Assembly (NCBI GenBank): GCA_905250115.1
Contig: CAJNOI010000119.1
Location: 213,346 to 277,345 of the forward strand
From: Adineta steineri
Lineage: Eukaryota > Rotifera > Eurotatoria > Adinetida > Adinetidae
Reading direction: 5' to 3'
DNA: 64,000 nt
A program made the translations under genes and the position numbers. The notes under the pieces are model-generated. The model had not been told where the DNA came from. It did not search any database and saw only the letters and a list, made by a program, of their open reading frames with translations. How positions within the stretch are numbered: position 1 is the first letter of the stretch; each line of letters starts with the position of its first letter. This document shows positions 24,985 through 36,063 of this stretch, one piece after another.

Positions 24985-25788
24985 ATAAAAATAATTCTAC
25001 TAAGCACTATTTTGTTTTATAGTTTCAAATACTTGTCAACTTTTTCAATGCTATTAAAATAGATTATATACTGTCGCATTGTTTTATACTAACGGATTCG
25101 ATCGAAGTTAATTGATAAAACTATGTAATCTGAAACAACACGCTATCTTAAACATAGTTTCTATATAACCTATTGATATTATTCTAATCAATAAATCTTT
25201 CAGATCGATTCGAAAGTAAGAGAAATATATATTCACATAAATCCTTTATACAACAAAGGATACAGGAAAGGTATAAAATACTTTCTCCCGCTTTTTTTTT
25301 TGAAGAACTGTACTTTTACACAATGATACTTCTGATATTAAGTATTCTATCCTGATTAACTATACAAAAAAGTGCGAATGTAGTTTTTACTCCAACTTCA
25401 TACATTTATTAGAAATCGATAAAACTGATCGAAACTGTTCAATCGAGTTATTTTACTAAAGACATTAAAAAAACAATTTTTTTATTAATTATATAGTGAT
25501 CCAATGATGTTGAATTCTTTTTAGTTTTTGTTTTATCTATAGACAGATATAGATTACATTATTTGAAAACAAGTCAATTAATGTAGTTGTTTTTACCGTT
25601 ATGCATGAACATTAATTATGTAAACATTAATAACGTTTCGTAATTTTCTCACATTGTTTTTCTGTTTAATGTACATCCTGTTTCTGTATTATTATTACTA
25701 TTATAAACTTCTGTTCAAATAATGAATTATATCAAATATATATGAACAATAATTGTCTTCTTCAACTTCTATCAAATGACTATTGTTA

Positions 25789-25834
25789 AGGGTGTGGGTA
25801 TCATATTAATATCACACGCACACCCACACCCTCA
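25789..25834. repeat. Telomere-like palindrome P3
   Basis: A perfect 11-base inverted pair, AGGGTGTGGGT and ACCCACACCCT, with a 22-base loop. The outer right base context is CTCAAA, as in the other copies. Confidence 0.75.
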
Positions 25835-26130
25835 AAATTGCATTTATCCAATGATGTAATTCTATATGTTCATTTTCTCATGATAATAAATAATCTTTAA
25901 GAATATATTTTCTTATGATAAAATTTTATAATACACACCCGCATAATTATGGCGTTTTTATGTTAATAACAAATATATTTCATCAACAAATCAAACATTA
26001 CTGGAAGTACTGCTTTTTAATATATAGTATTGCTTTACCAATATTTTGCATGATTATGAATAGAGTAGAATCAAAACATGATGAAAAGCAACAAAAGAGT
26101 TTTACTCCACAAATTCAGTGTTTGTACTGA

Positions 26131-26185
26131 AAGGTGTGGGTGTTGGTGTGATTGAGAAGTAAATATAATAATCACACCCACCCTC
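26131..26185. repeat. Telomere-like palindrome P4
   Basis: Left arm AAGGTGTGGGTGTTGGTGTG, right arm AATCACACCCACCCTC. Confidence 0.65.
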
Positions 26186-27418
26186 TAGATGATTCTTTTG
26201 GCACGTAGATCTGTCGAAAAACACATTCTTTTCGTCGGTATTTTGCTGATACAGTAAACTTTAGTGATGACCAATCCAATCCGATCTAACTATTCCTCAT
26301 CTGTGTCAGCTCTTTGCAGATTCCATAAAGATTGAACACATGATTCTGGCTTCAATCAAATTTTTGTGCAGAATCCCTATAATTACCTTTTTTTATTAAA
26401 TTTTATTGAAAGTAAACTTATGAAGCAAGCATTGCGTTGATTGATTTTTGTCATATCATATTCTAAAGCCTATTGTATGCTTGTATTGATTTTGGGTACT
26501 CTGCGCACATGAAAGAAACAAAAGGCAATTATTTTCACGAATCACCAGACGTATCTGTAAAAGAAAAGGAATTTTTTAATTATAGAAAAATAATGCAAGC
26601 AAGGTCTTCACAAAGAATAATATGATCATAGATGAAAAAAATCATAAACAATCGATAAAAAGAAGTATATGATTTTGCTGTCTTAAACATGACAGTGTGT
26701 ATCTTGCTTCATTTTAAATCATATCGTTCGCGATTCCTATGTGAGTATTTTGTTCTCACCAGCCAGTATATCCATCTGCACCTTCGGCGTTGTTCTGTAC
26801 CATTTAAAACCTGTGATTGCTATTTTAGCGACAGTAAATATCTTTGCTCATCAAAAACAACGGGAAATCCTTCGTTTTCAATAGATGTGAATAGTTTCTA
26901 TTAAACTAAAATTCACGTAAGCCAATACATAATGATAAACTATTTCCTCGATCAATATTCATAGATTTAGCGCGTCAGCATGTGCACAGTTGAGCCAAAA
27001 GTTTGATTGATGAAAGTGTAAGTGCGTCTGTATCTTTGCAAAGATATGATTTGCTTGACAGTGAATTGCAACACAGATATTAGCATATTTTAATTCGTTT
27101 TGAGAACATCTAGATTTCGAAAACGATACAAACGATTGATTCTAAATTATTTACTACGAATGCATCGACCTAAAATACGTTTTATTCATGAAAACTGGGC
27201 ACATAAGATGCTTTTCTTCCGCCATTTCGACAGTGAGAGTCTACCAATAATGATATTTTTAATAGCAGTCCGGGCACTACTACTCAAACTGGGTGCTGAA
27301 AACTTTTTTATTTCAAAACTAACGATCCATTTTAAAAGAGCGTAAAAAGTTGTCTTCAAGCCCAAATTTCTAGACTTCCAAGATAAATCTTCATGTCGCT
27401 ATGAGCCACTGTAGTCTA

Positions 27419-27480
27419 GGATGTGGGTGTCTTTTCTATATCCCACACTAGCCCCACACCCACACTCACGCTCACCCTCA
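27419..27480. repeat. Telomere-like palindrome P5
   Basis: Left arm GGATGTGGGTGT. The longer right arm of CCCACACC/CTCACC units ends CACCCTCA. It lies 155 bases before the start of the membrane-protein paralogue. Confidence 0.65.
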
Positions 27481-27635
27481 AGAGAACACCATCTATTTTG
27501 AAGCATCCGCTGTTTAATGAAGAAAATAACTTTTGATTCATTTTTGTCACAATGTAAACGATAGATTTTAGACAAGTTCGGCAAAGAATATTGTATGAGC
27601 TTTTTCAGATCTTCATTCTTTGAAATGTCATCGAA

Positions 27636-29890
27636 ATGATTTATATATTAGTAATTGCTTGTCAATGCTTTATTATTATCGAGAGCATTCATTTCAATGG
27701 CGGCACGATTAGATGGGAACCTGCTGATCCACAAACCAATTCGAGCATGGTTGTAATTAGTATCATTCAATCATATTCTTGGAGCTATCCGACGATGAAA
27801 TGTGCAAACAATGTGCCAATTTCTACCAGCGGTCGCAGTGGTACGAATACCAATCTAACATGCGTTGTTGACTGTTCAACCGATGGCGGTTATTCAGTGA
27901 ATCCGGTAAATATTTTAACTGATTGCGTGTCAGCTAGCTCATCGCTAGGCATGATGACTAGTGAACGATCAGTCAATGCAACACTCCTCGCTGGTGCACA
28001 CTTCTACATATCGTATCGAGGAAGTGCTTGGCGAGCTGTAGACAGTCCGCAACAAAATAATCTTTACTGGTCAATTGTATGTTTCATTGACCTTCGACTA
28101 CGACCCGATGGTATCATAAACACCCCACCTGAAGCGAACGTCGTTTCACCACAATATGCCATCGTAAACAGAACAACTCAAATTCAAATACCCGTATCAG
28201 ACGTCAATGCAGGTGATGATTTACGGTGTCGATGGTCAGTGTACGTACCTGGGCATCGAAGACGGAGACAATCGAATGCAGAAGAAAATTTATATGATCA
28301 ATCGGCTCACCATATGTATAGAAAAATACGTGCAGATGAAGAAATTCCTCATATTAGAAAAAAAAGAACATGTGGTGGTGGTAATACTTGCTACGGTTCT
28401 ACTTGTGATAATAACTGCTGTTGTACCAGTACACCTTGTTTGTCTGCACCTAGTTGTATAGGTCAAAATTGTGGTTCAAGTTCTGGCTGTCCGATTGTAA
28501 CAACATCCACAACATCGACGACAACGACAACGACAACGACGACAACAACAGCTCAAAACACGACCACCCTTGAAACACCAGGAACGTTACCAATCACTAG
28601 CTCATATCCAGTACGCCAGGCTATTGACGAATGTGGTGGTATTTGCTATCCGAATACGGTACCCAATGGTACGACTTTGTCAAACTGCACACTGACATTC
28701 ACAGGACTTATACCAAACACTTGGTATGCTGTGTCGATTCAAGTAAGTGGAGTTGAAATGTATGAATAGGAGGAGAAAGAAGGGTGTGGTTGCTAGAGAA
28801 GAATATAACATTCACACATACACCCTCAAGAAAGCACTAGGACGATATGTGATTATTTAGCATATGACAAAACGGATGAATTGGCTGTCGATTTGAATAC
28901 GAAATGAATACGAGTGTATTGACGTGAAAATTTAATTAATCTCATCATGTATTTTAATAAACACCTCTGATACGGATAAAAGTATGTTACCGATTGACAG
29001 GTATTTTTGTCTGCTAAAAACACTTTGTTTATGTTCTAAATTCTCATTTTATGAGTACTGGGTTCAACGCGTTTGAAAAAGGTGTTAAAAAGTATGGCAT
29101 ATTAGTAAAATATCTAATTTAGAAATTTTCGCGACAAAAATTATAACACACATATATAACATTTCCTTGCAGGTTGAAGATTTTATCGACTCCACTAGTA
29201 TGACTCCTATGAGCTCAGTCCCAGTTCAATTTCTGATTTATGTCATGCCGACGCCAAACTGCTCAATAACACCGATTATTATACCACTGAATGGTTGCCT
29301 CGAAGTAACAGCAGGCGTTATGAAAAGTTTCAATATATTTGTGATCAATAGATGTAATCCATTCCTCTCAAATGTTAGTGATATTATCGTATCGGCAGGA
29401 ATTACTGGGATGGAAGTTAGTAATATAACACAATCATCGGCAAATGCATCCCTAGTCTATGTTACATTTACATGGACACCACAAATAAATCAACTTGGCC
29501 AACAGCAACTGTGCATAATCGCCTTCACTGAGTAAAACTGCTTTTATCTTATCTAATGGTTATTGCATTGTACGTTTTTCATTATTTTAGCGAGCAGGTA
29601 CAATCTAAGCAGTATTGCGTTACATTCACTGTAATAACTTCATATTTTCCATGTGTGACAACAACGACTAGTACAACGACATCATCAACCACCAGCACTA
29701 CATCCACCTCGACAACCACGAGCACCACAACAACTTCAACAACAACTACTACTGAAACATCAACATCGACTTCGACTTCTACAACTTCGACGACATCCAC
29801 CTCAACTACGACATCAACAACTTCAACTACGACAACAACGACATCAACATCAAGCTCGACAACTTCCACCACAAGCACAACAACGACTAC
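27636..29890 (+). CDS. Paralogue of the Thr-rich type I membrane protein, 3' end lost in gap
   Basis: Exons 27636-28742, 29173-29531 and 29591-29890 (cut by the N gap) join in the same phases as the gene at 3438-6320. It has a signal peptide, HFNGGTIRW, furin-like sites (HRRRRQ, IRKKR), a Cys-rich insert, and then a long Thr stretch absent at that position in the paralogue. The IDECGGICYP and LIPNTWYAV segments are nearly identical between the two. Exon 3 is a very long Ser/Thr repeat. The TM and tail exons are not found after the gap. Intron 1 is 430 bases against 64 in the paralogue, and it carries palindrome P6. Function unknown. A mucin-like surface protein is inferred. Confidence 0.72.
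28781..28829. repeat. Telomere-like palindrome P6
   Basis: Left AGGAGAAAGAAGGGTGTGG, right CACACATACACCCTCAAG. It sits in intron 1 of the membrane-protein paralogue, 39 bases after the donor. Confidence 0.6.
29660..29890 (+). repeat. ACN-type trinucleotide-biased repeat coding Thr/Ser
   Basis: About 230 bases of ACA/ACG/ACC/TCA/TCG codons, without other residues save one Glu. It runs into the N gap, so assembly probably failed on this repeat. Confidence 0.8.
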
Positions 29891-29990
29891 NNNNNNNNNN
29901 NNNNNNNNNNNNNNNNNNNNNNNNNNNNNNNNNNNNNNNNNNNNNNNNNNNNNNNNNNNNNNNNNNNNNNNNNNNNNNNNNNNNNNNNNN
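29891..29990. other. Assembly gap, 100 N
   Basis: Exactly 100 N, the usual placeholder for a gap of unknown length. The C-terminal exons of the upstream gene may be missing here. Confidence 0.95.
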
Positions 29991-30778
29991 TTTATATATA
30001 TATACAGATATGGTTGAAATAGCGTTTTGCCTGCAGAACAGATAAAAAAAGGAGAAATTAATCAGTTATAAAAAGGAAAATAAATTAAAGTGTACAAATG
30101 TACATATGAATTTTCAGTAAATAGAAATAAATGACCTATATGGTACAAAAGAACCTGAATAATTTTCGTCCACTTCGACACATGTTGTAGAATAATGAAA
30201 AATAAAGATATAAGATATGGTTGATAGTGGATCATTCAATATTATGAGTAGCAGTTTAACGAATTTGAAGCAGTTGAAAAAATTAAAATCATTCTGAAAA
30301 GTATTTAGACATAGTTGAAGAAGAAATTTCGTCGATAATTGTTACTTTCGTAATACTTGATGCATTTATATTCCGATATGGGTAGATTAGAGTAAGTCAT
30401 TGCAATGATTTTGTATCGAATGAAATCAAGGTTCAGATAAGGATAAAAAAATAAAACCTATGAATAAGCTATGATTTAAGAAAAACAACAATGCAATCCT
30501 ATTAGGTTATGTATAAGAATAATTTCAGCGAACATACCGTGTTAAATAACTAATAAGATAGAGTAAAAATACATAGTGGACATTATATTGAATTCATTGG
30601 TGAAGCCGATGATTGAATGGTGATTGAGCTACTTGTGCCAGAAGCCATTGATTGATCTAAATTGTAATAGTTTCTCTTATATATTTTACTGTAACAAATC
30701 AAGAAAAAATTAAATATAATAGTTTTACGTATTGCTTCATCAGATCATGCGTCTCAAAATACTAAATAGTTCTTAGTT
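29991..30778. other. Intergenic, no gene recognised
   Basis: Nothing matches the TM or cytoplasmic exons expected for the upstream gene. On the minus strand a possible extra last exon for the transposase-like gene (acceptor near 30692) is not in phase with a convincing frame. Confidence 0.4.
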
Positions 30779-33700
30779 TTATTTAAACATACCTTGTTTA
30801 TTTCGTTTTGCTTCATTCAACTTTTTGCTAACGGGATGTGATCGTTTAGAATTTTGTTTAATTTTTCGTTCTTCAAGTTGTTCAATAGCTAATTTCTCTG
30901 TTATCACTTGCCCACGTGATCGATCAAGCACCGTTCGTTTTGTAGCTCTTTTAGATGTTTCGTTTGAAGATGTAGAAAATATTGACTGTATTGCATTTGT
31001 AATTGCATCCAATGAATGTTGAGATTTTGGTGCTGACGAACTAATAATTACATCATCTAAAGAAGGATTTGTTCTTATGTTAGTGATAGTACATTTGAAG
31101 CAGAATTACCTTCATCGGATATGTCGACATTAATAGTTGTAGTATCTGATTTTCTTTTTTTTTTGTTTTGTTGTCTTGATACTGGTTGATGTTTTTTGAT
31201 TGATGAAACTTGTTTTGGTCGAAATTCGTTTTCTTTTCCAAATGATTCTTGAGATTCTGACGATTGTGAACTAGTCATGACATCATCTAAAAGAAAAGTT
31301 CAGTTTCACCATATAGTTAATATTTAATTACAGATCTTACCGTCGTCTTCAGATGTATCAAATCCAATAATATTTGATCTTTTTTTTCTTTTATTATTTT
31401 TCTTTAATGAAACAGATCGTACACGATCCATTGTTGATTTTTTATTTGGTTGAATGTTTTGGTTATTCTTTGATGGTGCAGATATTGAAGAAGAAAAGGT
31501 AGACTGTGTTGGAACGTAATCTTCATCTTCGTTGTCGTCAGTACTATCATTTTGGATATTTGAGTTGGTGTTTTGTATAATTTGATCAAGAATGGTGATT
31601 GCTTGATGAGTAGAAGTAAATGGTAAAGCAATACGTTGAGAAGAAGATTCAATAGTAGATGATGATGGATAATCAGCAATATTATTATTATTATTATTTA
31701 CAGGAGTATTATTCTTGTTGTTATTTATCATTGAAGAATTGTTTGTCATAGACGAGCCATGTTGTTGATGTGTGTTATTGTTAGAACCATTGGTTGTATA
31801 AGAAGCAGAACTTGTTGACGATGTACCGATAGATTTATTGTTTTTCAGAATCCGTGAACGATCGATACTATTCGGATTGAACGGGAAAATACCTGCTTTC
31901 ATGAAACTTTTGACCACATTTGTTTTTGTCTTCATACTATCGATGGTCCATAATTGGTTCATAAGCGATGGAAAACGTTCTTTAGTAACGTTTTTAAAAT
32001 TTGTATGTGTAAATTCGTTCTTCAAAATTCTAAGAGGAAATCGTACAACTAGAGCTGTTAGCTTAGCATTAGTATTAGAAAAATACTAATTCTTTTGAAT
32101 TAAAATTAGATTAATACTTAATGCTTCGGTTATTAATATTAGAGTGATACTTGATAATTTGCGTCAGTATTAAGTTAGCCTAATGATAATACTAATACTG
32201 ATAATTCATATAAACAGAACAAAATTATTCTGTTATAAGAATCATTATCCCAAAAACAGTACAAAACTGCTCTGTCTTTTGGAAAGAGTTCCTGAAATAG
32301 AACAATTTTATACTGTTTTTTTGGATGATGATTCCTATAACGGAATATTTTTATACTAATTGTAGGAATCATAAATATCACCATTATTTCAATGCTAACT
32401 TAATACTAATAACTAGAGCATTACTTATTAAGCTAATTTTAACTCACAAGTATTAGCATTTTGGCATTAGTTATTGCAATGCTAATACTAAGCCAGCACT
32501 TCTACATATATCACTTAAGACAAAGAAACTTACTTCTTCCATTCCACTTTTAATGGATTGAAAAATACAATATCAAGAGGTTGGAGTATGTGTGTTGAAT
32601 GTGATGGAAGACAAAGTATTATTCTAAAAAGAATTTTTAAATATATTTCGATTTAATGAACGATTCTTTCATGATTATAAAATACGACAATAAGTAATCG
32701 ATAACTTACACTTGATGTTCAACAGCTAATTTCAGTGTTTCAACATCGAAATGACTTCCATGACCATCTATTATTAAAAGTAGTGGTCGAGGCAAATGTT
32801 TCGTTTGTTCCAAAAACCAATGTTCAAACCATTTACGGAATAATGTCGTTTCCATCCAACCACTTCAAAAGAGAAAATTGTTTCGAATATATTAGTTTGA
32901 AGGCAGAAAGTATCACAGTATTTTGGTCGGTAAAAATTAGTTACAGATTTTATATATCTATTTCTTCTGACTTTATGAGATTGTTTATGTGAGTATTACT
33001 ATAAGATTTTGATATACTGTAGCTATTTATTAATCAATACAGATTGAAAGTCAAGTAATATTTCTTGAACAAAAGTATAGATATATTAAAAAAAGATTTC
33101 CTTCTTTTTATCTTGACAAAAGAAAAACGACTCAACAAGCAGCTTCCTTCGACAATTATCATGAGTATCAATAATATTTTGTAGCATTCTTGTAGACTGT
33201 TGAAATATCATGAAATCTTACGAAACTCAAATCTGCTTGACATAAAAAATACTTACTTCTTCGAAGTTTCAAACACCGTATTAGGTGGACCTCCAATACA
33301 CCAATCTGTAAATAACCTCTTTGCCTTGTATATAACAAAAGGAGGCAGAAGAAATCCGGTGGCCGACGCACAAAACATAACGCTGACATAAGATTTACCA
33401 CTACCACCTTGAATACGATAGGCATTGGACGTTTGACGATGGACTATTACTTTAGAATAGCCAATATTGTCCGACATTCCTAGTAAAATATTGCACTACC
33501 ATCAAATTGATTATTGAAATGGGATTTCGTACTCACCAGACTCGTCTGAATTGAAAATCTGTGCTGGACGATCTTGTAAATTGTTTTCTTGAATTATATT
33601 ATTCAATAATTCAAACCAATCATCGATTTGACTAATCGTTAAAGCAGCTCGCTTTTTTTCCAATGGATACGATTTTTTCATAATTAAATTATGATGACGA

Positions 33701-34123
33701 TTAAGAAACGAATATAACCAATCCGAAGTTGGTCTTCCATTCGGAAACAAGTTGCTCTTATTCAGAAATGTGGCATATTCTTTGGCAAGGTTAATAAATT
33801 CTTCAATTGTTACAGGTATCCCCCATTTCTAATATGTAAAAAATATTTTTAAAATACAGGTACAAATGAGATTTTTATACCTGAAGAACGAGTGTAGCTT
33901 GTTCAAGGCAGTCCTCCTCGTCCTTGTTGAATTTTGTTGGACGACCGATAGTATCATATTTAACAAGATTATTATAGTGTGAATTAAGTGTTGTGTATGG
34001 AACATGTTTTCTGCTTGCTGCTTCACGTATTGAAGTACCAGATGCCACCATTTCAAGTGCCAATTTAAAATCATCTGAACTGTAATTGTATCGCACATCT
34101 TTTTTTATATATGTGCGTGGCAT
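30779..34123 (-). CDS. Pogo/Tigger-like transposase-derived gene, spliced
   Basis: Eight exons, complement(30779-31056, 31110-31286, 31341-32029, 32534-32623, 32710-32862, 33257-33479, 33537-33828, 33881-34123), 714 residues in phase. The N-terminus has a Psq/CENP-B-type helix-turn-helix (SSDDFKLALEMVASG, SIREAASRKHVPYTTL). A DDE_1 nuclease domain follows with FNSDESG (D near 175), LLIIDGHGSH (D near 286) and ILQPLDIVFF (D near 322), so the acidic triad looks intact. The C-terminal ~350 residues are Asn/Ser-rich, acidic and basic patches with no transposase homology. Seven introns and the long tail suggest a domesticated, DNA-binding host gene rather than a live element. I see no flanking TIRs. 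The last exon might instead be spliced at GTATGT (30792-30787). Confidence 0.75.
32051..32503. mobile_element. Nested foldback element inside a transposase-gene intron
   Basis: Imperfect inverted ends, AGAGCTGTTAGCTTAGCATT and its complement near 32476-32503, with many ATTAGTATTA words. A second palindrome lies within at about 32222-32353: ATTCTGTTATAAGAATCAT on the left, the complement of ATTCCGTTATAGGAATCAT on the right. Non-coding. Confidence 0.6.
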
Positions 34124-36063
34124 TTTCAAATTTTCTTTTATTATTTGAAAATTGATGATAAGCAATGACTTTAATTTTAAGATAATGACAAATTACAATT
34201 AACCGTCAACGTATATTTATATACAATACAACATGGTAATAGAGAGAGAGGAAGAGAGAAACGATCTATACATGTATATATGTATATACGTATATATGTA
34301 CAGAGAAATCCAGGGATAATTAATCTTTCCTTTCCCTTATCATTTATAATGAATGATTCATTAGATATAGGGCATACTTTGCCTTGACAAAATAGAAAAT
34401 TCTTTAATAAATTAAAAAAAAAAATACTTAATCAATCATGTAGAATAACTTCTTATTTTTTTAATATTGTTAGAGAGCGCGCCTGATTGAAAGAAAAGAA
34501 AAGATATATATATATGTGTGTTCGGTTGTTGTTAATTAAGTGTTCAGACAGGCTGTTTGTTCTTTGATTGAAGACTAGATTGTCATGTCAGTTTTAAAAT
34601 AAAAGTTAGCATAGCTTTAATACTAATAACATGATAGTTATCAATGAATTGAACAACTTTTATTAAATAAAAACTAGTCGATAAGGTGTCCTAAAGTTGA
34701 TAAATGTATTGTAAATTATCTCTAACAAAGATAATTGGAGTTATTTCAGTTATCTGAACTAGTTTATCTATATGATCCGAATTACCCCAAGTTCACATTT
34801 TCATTTTTTCAGTGCTTTATGGTGGTCTCAGTGTTTTAAAGATTGTATTAGAATGTGACCTTCAATTATCGTGATATTATCAGGTCCCATAGAAAAGACT
34901 TCGGGCTATCGACTGGTGTTGTTTTTTATAGTGAAAACACGGATAAAAAATGAGTTATGAGTTGGGGGAAAAAGTTCCTATCATTTTTGCTGGAGTGATC
35001 CGAATTACCCTGACTAGTTTAGCTTACTGATCCGAATTACCCCATTTGGGGTAATTCGGATCAGATGGTGGTCGCTCGCGCCATTTTCGCAAATACTTTT
35101 TTTTGGTAAAAGATATCGAGGTGCTTGTTTCGCCAGTCGATAGAGATGAATTTAATCTACCTATGATAAAAAAATCACATTTGTACTAGATCTAACGCCA
35201 GAGAACAAATTAAAACAAAATCGAATTTTTAACTTGTGATCCGAATTCCCCCATAGGACTCTAGTTAAAATTCAGTAATCTTTTGGTACGTATGATATTT
35301 TCATAGCTATCATGCTGGAAATCATTTCAAAGCATGACTATCAGAATAGTTCATGTATTCACTTAAAAATCATAGATTGATGAGAGAGTTCGAGTAGTCT
35401 TCATTTATATAATAGAAGATCTAAACTACACAGATCTCTCTACATTTTACATCTATCCATAGTTCTGTTATCTAATATCCTATTGATTATTTTACAAATG
35501 AATATCTGCTAACAAAGGCGATTGTGTGTCTGGTAAATGAAATTAACTTATGATTACCATTTGAATATTACATTTCACAAATCAATAAAAAATATTGAGA
35601 TTGTGTTATCAAAGATTCTGAAATAATGTTGGACTTTTTTTACGTTTATCCGAACAAAAATTGTCATCAATTTTGATATTATTTGATTCATACTGTCATA
35701 AAAAAAAAACAGAATATTGTGGGTAATATATATTTGTATTGCCATCGATGATGCATTTGAACGGTAAAAAGTATGATAATCGAAAACATAAATCTATCGA
35801 GCGATTACGACCGATAGGGACTTGGTTAATAATGTTATATATCGAAATGGTAGATCGTCGAGGTTGGATTGAGGTGAGTGTAAGACAATAATAGTACATT
35901 CATATTATTCTCAAATGTTTTAGTGAATGAAGAATTGTTTGCCTTCACTGTGTATATAACTGAATGTATGTATATTTTATGCAAAAAAAAATAAGAAAAA
36001 AAATATCATGATTAATAAAAACATTAAAGACAAATTTTTTGTTCGATTAGAAAACGTTGATGA
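34124..36063. other. Intergenic with GATCCGAATTACCCC repeats
   Basis: Besides the repeat cluster at 34774-35252 (separate entry), the stretch holds a purine run and TA/TG microsatellites near 34240-34300 and 34505-34520. The open frame at 35696-35899 is unsupported. Confidence 0.4.
34774..35252. repeat. Cluster of GATCCGAATTACCCC with a 34-base palindrome
   Basis: The 15-mer GATCCGAATTACCCC or a near copy occurs at 34774, 34997, 35029 and 35238 on the plus strand, and inverted at 35048-35062. The last two in the middle form a perfect palindrome (arms of 16, spacer TT) at 35029-35062. An ACTAGTTTA-like word precedes two of the direct copies. It looks like ends of a non-autonomous element, possibly two nested copies. 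Confidence 0.6.

Larger units (their letters stand above)
24985..27635. other. Intergenic with three telomere-like palindromes
   Basis: Palindromes P3, P4 and P5 (listed separately) lie here. Open frames at 25915-26130, 26689-26904 and 27100-27345 have no recognisable domain and no second copy. I do not call them genes. Confidence 0.4.

Noticed and set aside
29582-29878. 98-codon Val/Asp-rich frame on the minus strand
   Set aside because: It is the complement of the Thr/Ser repeat exon and has no independent support.
30660-30792. Extra last exon of the transposase-like gene
   Set aside because: The frame reading KRNYYNLDQSMASG looks coding, but it does not match the phase of the GTATGT donor. 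Left as an alternative only.
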